40,431 nt of DNA from Nemertoderma westbladi (Eukaryota > Xenacoelomorpha > Nemertodermatida > Nemertodermatidae), in contig JAUCBJ010008892.1 of the NCBI GenBank assembly GCA_032718475.1, positions 1 to 40,431 of the forward strand, in the 5' to 3' direction. Made by a program: the position numbers and the translations under genes. The notes under the pieces were generated by a model, which worked only from the letters and a program-made list of their open reading frames with translations, had not been told where the DNA came from and searched no databases. Shown one piece after another: positions 21,145-33,100 of this stretch. How positions within the stretch are numbered: position 1 is the stretch's first letter; every line of letters begins with the position of its first letter.

Positions 21145-24100
21145 CTGAAATAGTTATAATTTCAACAGGATAATTAACCAATTCTGTAGCAGTATATAAT
21201 AGTTATATATATTATAATAAATATGATCACCAAGTTAATAATCATTTCGGCTTATATCTCGTCTCGGCGTTTGTGAATGTTTGATATAAAAATTAAGGGA
21301 AAGGATCTGATTACATGGGATTTATGTACTAACGAAAACAATTAGGGAGAGTCAATAACACAGGTTTGCGTTTCATTTCTGCCAGAAATCAGCTTTTATT
21401 TTCGTCGATTTTCCCCTGGTGAGAGATGAAATTGTTTGCATCAATGGAATAATGATAATAATTTCTATTATTTTTTTTTCTCGTGGAATTTTATTTACTC
21501 GCGCTGGGGAGTTTAATAAAGAGTCGAGATTTGAAAAAAAGTTCAACTTTTTTCCCCATGTCATGCGTAATTTAATTCTTAAATTCATGGTACTTCTTTT
21601 GTTGTTCCAGTTTACATGAGCTTCTTAATACACTGGTGTCATGTTGCTTGAAGTTTGAAACACAACTAGTTCAACTCACCGATGTTGTTTGTTACCATGA
21701 AGCCGCAATTTTAGATTTTGAAAAAAGTTTTTAAGTGTCTTAAAAAACGGTATTTTGAGAAATCGCAGCCTTCACATTAGTCGTAATTTTTTCATATTAC
21801 TAGAAAGCTTTTGTTAAAAGGATTCCAAACATGTAAACAATGTTTGAATTTATCGAATTTCGTTTGAATTATCGTCGAATACCTAAGATATATGCGTTCA
21901 AAGATTGCAATAAGTTCGCTGAAAGCCATTTATTATATTTAATAGAAATATTTATGACGAGTAAGGGTCTTGAGCTTAAGTTCCATTTTTCAATAATTTT
22001 GCGCAATCCCAACCTAATTTCGTAGTTTTGGTGGCAATCGGAAGCCAAAAAATGAACTTAAATTTTGGTTTGGGTATGGCATTTTTTAGTTGCTATGGAA
22101 ACTTAATGTTGCTATATAAATAAAACTGCACATATTAGTGAATTAATGAAACATATAGTGCTAGTGGGTTAAAAGAGTTTAATATTGGGTAAGTTTACTA
22201 CTACTACTACTACTACTACTTTTACTACTACTTTGAAGTAATTTAATTTATTTAATTATAATAATTGACTACTAATACACTTCATGTCCTCCTCCAATAT
22301 GCTGGACGTGATCCAGTCTTCTGGGCATCTCATTGATCTGCACATCTCAGATGTTCGGTGATCGTGGTGGCCACTTTACATGACCATCTCGACCGATCCA
22401 TCGTCCTGAACGTTTTCGATCAGAAACTCTCTTATCAGTAAGTCCCAGTGGGGCCATTTAGCAAATCTAGTCATCTAGGTAAGAAAATCTTTATTTCCAA
22501 TAATCCAATATTCCAATTATCCAAATCCAATATTTTTGTAACAAATTCACATTTAAAACACACTTAAAGATACAGATATATGATTTTGTCTAGAATAACT
22601 AAATTTAGATTGTTTCCATGACTTCACTAATACTTCATTTAGATCAATAATTAAAATTTTTGTCTCATATTCAACATCTCCCGTATAAATTATCTGAGGA
22701 CATTTCATACTATTTTTCAGAATAATATGTATGTTACCATAGCAACTAAAATAATCCATACCCAAACCAAAGTTTAAGTTTATCTTTTGGCTTCAAATTG
22801 CCACCAAAACTAGGAAATTAGGTTGACATGGCGTAAAGTTATTAAAAAACAAAAACGTGTCAAATTTTGTGGAACACCCTGAATTATAATATATATGCAT
22901 ACCGTTGTTGCCAACCAAACTCATAAAATAAATAACACATTCTAGCTATTAATTAAATATAATAAATGGCCTGCAGCGAACGATAATTCTTGCAATCTTT
23001 GAACGCCTATTTTATCAGCTGTTTCTCAACAATAATTCAGATATTGTTACATATTTGGAATCCTGGCAACGCAAACTTTCTATTGATATGAAAGTCCACG
23101 ATACGGAGGCAGGGTACGATTTCGCAACTTTTTCAAACACATTTTTTTAAAACGCTTATAGGCTAATTAAATTAAAGGCAAAACCTAAAATTCCGGCTTC
23201 ATGGTAACAACCACGGTGAGTTGAACTAGTTGTGTTTCAAATTTCAAGCAATGTGATAAAGATGTGTAGAAAAAGTGGGGGTGGGAGGGGGGGTCATCAG
23301 AATATTCCACAATATTAAGGGTCATGGTGCAGTATCAGTTATATATATATATATATTAATAAACTAATTGATTATTATTAATAAAGCAATTTGTATATTA
23401 GTATTACTTGTAGTATAGTTGTATGTATATATTACAATTAGTATAAGTATAATTATCCGTACCTGTTAACTGAAGTTTTGCAGCCGCTTTCTCGATTGCC
23501 TTCTTGCGTGTAAGCCGAGAATGTTTCTTTATTAAAACTCGTGGTAACCATATCGACGAGTAACTATAGACGACATTGATAATCTCAAGGAGTTTATAGT
23601 ATGTAATACTACCTCTCTCTAGATAACACGACATAGAAAAGGGGGAATTTGAAACGTGGCCCTTTCTTCCTGTTGTTACCTTAGTGCAGGAATCCTCATC
23701 TGTTTCAGATAGAGGTTGATTTTCGTTGGGGGGTAATAATTCTTGGCACTGGTTTACTTTATCAATAGCAGTCACTGCACTATCATTGGATCTGGATGAA
23801 TTAATATTACCCGGCGATTGTGTCCCATCCTGGGACGAGGTACAGGAACTCGGAAATGTTGTCCCATCGTGTGATGAGCTTCGACAACTATGCAGTGATT
23901 TGACACCAAATGGATTCCAATTCTTAATTTCTATTCTATAAGAGGGTTTCTGTGACGATGTAATTTGGCGTTTTTGACGGGCGGATTTTCTGTGATTGAA
24001 TTTGGCCACATTTCTTGGTCTGAAGTTGAATCTCTCAAAATCTCTCGCTTGACGGGATGATGACTTACGAAATGCTGCGGGTGAATGTAAAGAAGAAACC

Positions 24101-27100
24101 GATTTCATATGTTTTCGCGATGTTCCTTTACGCTTATTAGAATGGGAGGAATTCAAAGATTTGCTGTTTTGATTAATTTTTTTCGAATATTTATGGCTTG
24201 CTGGTAGAGAAGTGCTCTTCTTACTATCCATTTCATTAAAGGATATGCTGGGTCTGCAGAATTCCATCATTTCCATATACGGCCAAGTAGACTTTGTAGA
24301 GGGATTTTGTTTTATCTTCTCTAATTCAGAAATGTAATGAGTTTTAACGGCATTCCACCTTATCCGTAAACAGAATTCTATAAGCAAAGAGGCACAAAAC
24401 ATGAGAATTATAATTTATTAACACTATGTTCAAATGTATTAGAGGTAAAAACAATTGAACTGCTAAATGACTTCATTTCACACAAAAAATGTAGAACATA
24501 GATATTGAAGGTCATATTACATTTTTGCTTGGTACAGTGATTGTGTACGGCTAAGTAAGTACGCCAATGTTGGTGGTACAGTGATTGTGTACGGCTAAGT
24601 AAGTACGCCAATGTTGGTGGTACAGTGATTGTGTACGGCTAAGTAAGTACGCCAATGTTGGTGGTACAGTGATTGTGTACGGCTAAGTAAGTACGCCAAT
24701 GTTGGTGGTACAGTGATTGTGTACGGCTAAGTAAGTACGCCAATGTTGGTGGTACAGTGATTGTGTACGGCTAAGTAAGTACGCCAATGTTGGTGGTACA
24801 GTGATTGTGTACGGTTAAGTAAGTACGCCAATGTTGGTGGTGCAGTGATTGTGTACGGCTAAGTAAGTACGCCAATGTTGGTGGTACAGTGATTGTGTAC
24901 GGCTAAGTAAGTACGCCAATGTTGGTGGTACAGTGATTGTGTACGGCTAAGTAAGTACGCCAATGTTGGTGGTACAGTGATTATGTACGGCTAAGTAAGT
25001 ACGCCAATGTTGGTGGTACAGTGATTGTGTACGGCTAAGTAAGTACGCCAGTGTTGGTGGTACAGTGATTGTGTACGGCTAAGTAAGTACGCCAATGTTG
25101 GTGGTACAGTGATTGTGTACGGCTAAGTAAGTACGCCAATGTTGGTGGTACAGTGATTGTGTACGGCTAAGTAAGTACGCCAATGTTGGTGGTACAGTGA
25201 TTGTGTACGGCTAAGTAAGTACGCCAATGTTGGTGGTACAGTGATTGTGTACGGCTAAGTAAGTACGCCAATGTTGGTGGTACAGTGATTGTGTGCGGCT
25301 AAGTAAGTACGCAATGTTGAAACCTGGGCTGGGCAAGTATAAAATTTTTTGACATTAATTAAATTGGTATAAAATAATTTACAAGGAAACAACAGATTTT
25401 AATCATGTATACTATATCGAATATAAGTGAAATTTATAAACAGGTACACAGTATTAATTATACATTTAAATCTAATTAAAGTTTATTGGAAGTTATCTCA
25501 TGCTTGGATGTGATAAATCATTAATCCGTCTTGACCTTGGTCGACTGAAGCAAACTTATTCACCGTCTGTGTCCGTTCAGTTTTACTCAACACTGTCGCC
25601 ATTTTCTTTGGTCATTTTAGTTGCTTCTATTAGACGTTTCGCCATAATGGAATACAGTACACGTTAAACAATTATTATTTACATACATTAGCTAGTCCTG
25701 AAGTCCCGTCACTGCAAACTGGATAATAAAGCAGCACTCTTTAACATAAATGGAAATAATACATTCTTGAATAAGGTAATTGAAGTTGTTTCAATGCCAT
25801 TGATTACTTTGCAGCGTTCCGTCCTATAGGCGGCAACGCTGCAAAGTAGTACTTTGCAGCGTTACGAGTAATTCACCAGAGCGCTGTTAAGTTAACATAA
25901 TGTAACAAAATGTATAAATGCGTATCCATAAAATCCTTTCTTCACATACCGAACGTTGATAAGTTGACATAATGTAACAAAATTACATACATCATTGTGT
26001 GCAAAGGACACTTTTCAGCGTTAAAGACCCTTGTCTATTTATGTAAACCTCCCTCGCTGCGTTCGCTCGGTACATAATTAAACTCGGGTCATAACAATGA
26101 TATAAATAGTTATATTTTACATATCTACTTAGGAAAGGTACCTCTATATCTGACAAGCAAAATATGGCTTCAATACCTACCGCCTTATTTGCATTATGAC
26201 CCCTTCTTCAAGCAAAATTGACCTCGATTGTTAAAACTGTATTAGGCAAATAACTTGTATTAGCGAACATAGCAGAGAAAGTTACAGCATGGATTGTACT
26301 TCCATGTGTTTTCCACATCGAATGCTTTTAAAGTTTACTCAGTGTGTGGTATGTACTAAAGTCCTAATTTTATTTGAAAGGTGTAATAAAAATAATTTAT
26401 TAACTCGCCTGAAACACAATTAAGAACAATATATATATATTGTTGGGCGAGTCAATACTGCCAGCCATCAGTGAACTGTTATAATTATACTATGGCCATT
26501 TTCTAAAAGTCTGTGCGGGTGAGTCAGTGTGTGTGAGTCGGTCATGGGGTCGTCCCTTCAGTGTGAAGATGGGCTGGGTCCGATCTCGGATCCAGTTCGC
26601 GTTAATCCACGGGGCCTCCCACTGCCTACGTGGCTCGAGAGTGAAGTGGAGAAGCGGGATGGGGTTCGAAGACGGAACAGGGTTACCGGAATTCAATATA
26701 GAATATTCAAACCAGAATATCACAATTCAAACAATTTACAGTAGCAGAATTCAACTTTTTAAATTTCCATCTTTTAGAAACAGTCACCTGGTGGTGGGTA
26801 TATTACGAAAATTGGGTCGTTTTTTGTATGTAAACCTATTAATGTATAAGTTTTTCTATATAGTTAAAATGATTAACTATCTAGCTGACTGTATAGGTAC
26901 ACTGTGCTGCATTTTGGTAGAGAAAGTATTAATAAACTCTAAATTACATAACTCACCACTAATTCCAAGAATCAAAGCAGCATTTTTAACAGCTGTAAAA
27001 CTATTTTTGGTACGCATTGCCGCATTACCAACAGGATTCCATAGAGCAGGAAAAGCATGGATAACGTTTATAAAGTGACCCCATGACTTATCAAACGTTT

Positions 27101-30100
27101 CTGCATATAATAATCTTATGAAAGTAATTCTGGCCTTGTTGACACAAGGTCCCAGAAACTGCATCTGTTCCATAAACGGCCAGCTAGATTTATACTCCTT
27201 CTTGCTGATTCTCTCTTTATATAGCTCCGTGCTAAAACATTTTCGGAGATTAGTCCAAGTCGAAAGGAATTTGTCAACTGAAAAACAACGAAATAATATT
27301 ATTTCTAAGATTAAAAGAAAATTAAGAAAACCCGAGGGTATATATAAAAACATATAAAACAATGTAAAAAGCTTTGGTGAGTAAACTATATTTTGACGTA
27401 GTATGGTATCAGTATAGTATGCTAAGAAGACGCATCACAGGTGGCCACGCAATGCAACACTTCCACTCCTTCACGACCCAAATGTAGGTATGCAATTCCA
27501 ATTCTTCACGCCCTAATTCATCACCAAATTTCACACCCACCGTCGAAAAATAAAAGTTTGTAATATCCTGCGCGATTTTTACTTATTCCATTGAATTGAG
27601 AATGTTTATATTCAATCCTGGGATTGTTTCTAACATTAAACCAAGATCATCAGCAACATCGAGATCCGAGGATCGTATTATCAAAAAAGCTTATTCTAGA
27701 ATTATAACTAATATACAATTTCATTTTAATTGTTATTATTGTTTATAAATAATCCACATATTAAAAATGGTTTACCTCTCATTTCAAGGGATCCAGCTAC
27801 TTCTTCAATGGCCTCATTTCTTAACTTCCTGTTAGGTGGAACGCGAGCATAGTTCCATATGACTGGCGTTTCCTTCACTCTATTTATGAAGTTTATCAAG
27901 TTATTGGTGTTGTTGAACTGATTCTCCAATACTTCATCTAGAAACTCATCAACTACAATATTACCTGTACCCAAATCATTCTCAGACAATGTATTCGATG
28001 ATTCATTGTATGTATTATCTGATTTTTCTTCTTTAATTACAGGTTCAGACTTAATTGCATGGTTGTCTTTGTATGTAATAATGTTTTTAAAGCTGTCATT
28101 GGACACACTGTTAGAATTTAGCACATGAGCATCAGAATAACCAACAAAACGATGTTCTTCGATAGCTGAATTATTTTCCATTTTGCAAATTGTATTGTGT
28201 AATGGGAGTAATGGGACAGACTTTCTGAAGTCATCGCCAACTGCTGGTAATACTGTACGTGTATCATCGTTTCTCAATGTAACAGGGACATTCTTTGGAT
28301 CAGAAATCATAGAATTTGTTTGGTTTGACTGCTGATTAACAATACCATGGCCTGGGGTTATCAATTGTATTTTCTTTGAAAGATGCTGTTTTCTGGGTTT
28401 CTCACCAGGTTGTCGATTTTGCCCATTACTGACGGATACTACCGACGAATTTAATCCACTCTCTATGCTTGTCACACTTCCTACGGGAATTGGTTGATTT
28501 AAGGGTTTGTGAGTATATGATTTCATACTAACAGGCTCCTCGAGGTTGTCGACTGAATGGTTGAGTGAGTTGGATTTAGTACATGGCACTTGTTTTTTCA
28601 AAGGTGCTGGGACAATAAGTTTCAGTAAATTATTACAATTGGTATTTTTAGATTGGTAATTAGATAAACTTCCATTTTGAATTACCGAGATATTTTCATT
28701 GTTGAAATATAACCATGGGGTGGATGGGGAAGTACTTACCGCCTTGGTTTCAGGTTGTACATCGATTTGTGATATTGGTGTGATTGTATTTAGAATCTTT
28801 GCTGCACTTTCAGGTTGTAAATTTACTTGCACGGTGGGTCTGTATTGTAGTGTGTTGGGGAGTGCCATATGGGTTGTATTTAGAACATCTGCGGAATTTT
28901 GAGGTTTTACCTTTAGGTGCTGTGCATGCTTGAATGCATGTGGATTCTTTGAGGTATTTCTAGGTTGTAAATTAAACTTCTTTTTTTTTATGGTGGTCGC
29001 ATTCATGATTGTTCCATAATTTCGAGTCTGTGGTGTAGGTGTGATTGGGTTTAGAAAATTTAAGGCGTTCGCCGTATTTGGAGATGCTGGATGTAGATGA
29101 CAAAAAATTGGTGAGTTTGCTTTGAGAATCATTCCACTTTTCCCAGGTTGATATAATTGAGGAAGATTATTAATAATTTTCTTTGGTAGAAGATGCATTT
29201 CTGGACCATTAATATTACCTCCAAATCCAGCTAACTGTTGCCCCACTGGCAAACCTTTGCTATCTTTCAATGGCAAAACCCCTTGAATATTTGCATCCTT
29301 ATTCGTCACCACCTGACTACTTCCACCATTATTACTCACAATCTTTCTAACTGCACCTCTATTAGTCAACACCTGACTACTTCCACCATTATTATTCACT
29401 ATCTGACTAAATGCATCTTTATTAGTCACAATCTGACTACTTATACAGTCATTCATCACCATTTGACTATTTCCAGTTCCACCATTATTCGCCACCATAT
29501 GACCAACTGCATCACTAATATTCACCACCTGACTACTTCCACCATCATTACTAACAATCTTTCTAACTGCACTTCTATTTGGCAATACCTGACTACTTCC
29601 ACCATTATTATTCACTATCTGACTAAATGCACCTTTATTTGTCAACACCTGACTACTTATACAGTCATTCATCACCATTTGACTATTTCCAGTTCCACCA
29701 TTATTCGCCACCATATGACCAACTGCAACACTAATATTCACCACCTGACTACTTCCACCATCTTTACTAACAATCTTTCTAACTGCACTTCTATTTGGTA
29801 ATACCTGACTACTTCCACCATTATTATTCACTATCTGACTAAATGCATCTTTATTAGTCACAATCTGACTACTTATACGGTCATTCATCACCATTTGACT
29901 ATGTCCAGTTCCACCATTATTCGCCACCATATGACCAACTGCAACACTAATATTCACCACCTGACTACTTCCACCATCTTTACTAACAATCTTTCTAACT
30001 GCACTTCTATTTGGTAATACCTGACTACTTCCACCATTATTATTCACTATCTGACTAAATGCATCTTTATTAGTCACAATCTGACTACTTATACGGTCAT

Positions 30101-33100
30101 TCATCACCATTTGACTATGTCCAGTTCCACCATTATTCGCCACCATATGACCAACTGCACTCCTATTTGTCAACACCTGACTACTTCCACCATTATTATT
30201 CACTATCTGACTAAAAGCACCTTTATTAGTCACAATCTGACTACTTATACGGTCATTCGTCACCATGTGACTATTTCCAGTTCCACCATTATTCGCCACC
30301 ATATGACCAACTGCACTTCTATTTGTCAACACCTGACTACTTCCACCATTATTATTCACTATCTGACTAAATGCACCTTTATTTGTCAACACCTGACTAC
30401 TTATACAGTCATTCATCACCATTTGACTATTTCCAGTTCCACCATTATTCGCCACCATATGACCAACTGCACCACTAATATTCACCATCTGACTACTTCC
30501 TCCTCTATTCGCCACCATCTGACTAACTGCACCATTATTCGCCACCATATGACCAACTGCACCACTAATATTCACCACCTGACTACTTCCACCATCATTA
30601 CTAACAATCTTTCTAACTGCACTTCTATTTGGCAATACCTGACTACTTCCACCATTATTATTCACTATCTGACTAAATGCATCTTTATTAGTCACAATCT
30701 GACTACTTATACGGTCATTCGTCACCTTGTGACTATGTCCAGTTCCACCATTATTTGCCACCATATGACCAACTGCACTTCTATTTGTCAACACCTGACT
30801 ACTTCCACCATTATTATTCACTATCTGACTAAATGCACCTTTATTAGTCACAATCTGACTACTTATACGGTCATTCGTCACCATGTGACTATTTCCAGTT
30901 CCACCATTATTCGCCACCATATGACCAACTGCACCACTAATATTCACCATCTGACTACTTCCTCCATTATTCGCCACCATCTGACTAACTGCACCATTAT
31001 TCTCCACCATCTGACTAACTGCACTTCTATTTGGCAATACCTGACTACTTCCACCATTATTATTCACTATCTGACTAAATGCACCTTTATTAGTCACAAT
31101 CTGACTACTTATACGGTCATTCGTCACCATGTGACTATTTCCAGTTCCACCATTATTCGCCACCATATGACCAACTGCACCACTAATATTCACCATCTGA
31201 CTACTTCCTCCTTTATTCGCCACCATCTGACTAACTGCACCATTATTCGCCACCATATGACCAACTGCACCACTAATATTCACCATCCGACTACTTCCTC
31301 CATTATTCGCCACCATCTGACTAACTGCACCATTATTCTCCACCATCTGACTAACTGCACTTCTATTTGGCAATACCTGACTACTTCCACCATTATTATT
31401 CACTATCTGACTAAATGCATCTTTATTAGTCACAATCTGACTACTTAAACAGTCATTCATCACCATTTGACTATTTCCAGTTCCACCATTATTCGCCACC
31501 ATATGACCAACTGCACCACTAATATTCACCACCTGACTACTTCCACCATCTTTACAAACAATCTTTCTAACTGCACTTCTATTTGGCAATACCTGACTAC
31601 TTCCACCATTATTATTCACTATCTGACTAAATGCATCTTTATTAGTCACAATCTGACTACTTATACGGTCATTCGTCACCATTTGACTATTTCCAGTTCC
31701 ACCATTATTCGCCACCATATGACCAACTGCACCACTAATATTCACCATCTGACTACTTCCTCCATTATTTGCCACCATCTGACTAACTGCACCATTATTC
31801 TCCACCATCTGAATAACTGCACTTCTATTTGTCACCACCTGACTACTTCCACCATTATTATTCACTATTGGACAAATTCCACCAATATTCTTCACCATCT
31901 GACTAACTGCACCATTATTCGCAACCATCTCACTACTTGCATCTATATTTGTCTCCTGAAAACTCTTATCACAATTCATCAATTTCTGATAACTTTGACG
32001 GAAAATTACTTTATTCAAATTTAAGCTTTTTGAATTTATTTTCTCACGACTGCTACTATATGAATCTTTGCATTGATCTTCTTTCCAGTTAGGCCATATT
32101 CGGTATTTTATATTTTTAATAGAATAATGCATATTGACTATTTCACTGGTGTTAACTGTGGACGAAGTAACTTCGGGTGTAGTTATTGGAGCAGGTGAAG
32201 CAACACTACTACTGGGTTTAATAACACTCTTGTAGACCAGGTTTAGAGGTTTTGTAGTATTAGTAACTTTAGGAAATGCAATGTCTTCAATCTGCAAATG
32301 AGAACTGTTTGTGAAAATATTGGGTTGAATATTCTGGTGGATTCTGCCTTTGGAAGACAGCCGGCTTTCAGAAGAATCAGCAGGTGATGAAATAGCACTT
32401 TTTGGTACCCAAACAAGTACATTTATTCGAAAAGAACTGTCTGTGCTAAAAATATAGTCCTTCACGAAGTCCATTTCTTGCAAAAAAAGAATTCCAGCTA
32501 TAGAAGTATTGCGACGAGGTTTTCGTAATTCTCTAGCGTAGACTAACTTTATATAATTCCAAAGTTTCGTAAAATCCATTCCTGAAAAAAAGTATAATAT
32601 GTAAAGATGTTTGGAATAATAATTCCGTCTATTGAAGTTTTAACAAAACAATCGCAAAATCGCGCAAATGTCCGCGTCTACTAATGCATGAACTGTCTCG
32701 TTGAATGGTACTACCAATCATACTACAAAAAAATTAACCGGAATGTGGGGATTAAACTCGGTCTGTAGAGATTCCAAGTTCCACGCTCTACCAACTGATC
32801 CTCTATGAAGCCTTAAAACAAAAACCCCAAGTGGAAATTAACAACAACCCCACCAACAACAACAACGGAGTGAATATTAGAGTTCTCGCTACGTGGAGCT
32901 AAAAATCTTTGAAGCTAATAAATTCATATATAGTATGGTCAGGTAACGATATCCGAAATCATTCTATCTTATGATGTTGTTATTTCATTACATACACAAA
33001 GGTAAAGTAATGTATATAGGTAAAGTTATCCGATGATGAGAAACACGACCCCCCCCCCCCCCCCCCCCCCCAGGTGCAAACTGTGAAGGTTCCTCTCCTG

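Noticed and set aside
9594-25319. CRISPR-like arrays
   Set aside because: The arrays are gap-free tandem repeats without unique spacers, in a eukaryotic genome.
26527-27078. Plus-strand 183-codon ORF overlapping exon 3
   Set aside because: It lies antisense to an exon that has correct splice sites and MADF homology, and its sequence shows no family features.
29238-32024. Plus-strand ORFs of 185-445 codons rich in Thr, Ile and His opposite exon 2
   Set aside because: They are the antisense of the in-frame 30-bp repeats; a period divisible by three keeps several frames open, and the opposite strand has the long exon with half-MADF domains at both ends.
32737-32812. Functional tRNA gene on the minus strand
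   Set aside because: D-arm and B-box resemblance is good, but the acceptor ends do not pair and the T arm is altered; a tRNA-derived repeat fits better.
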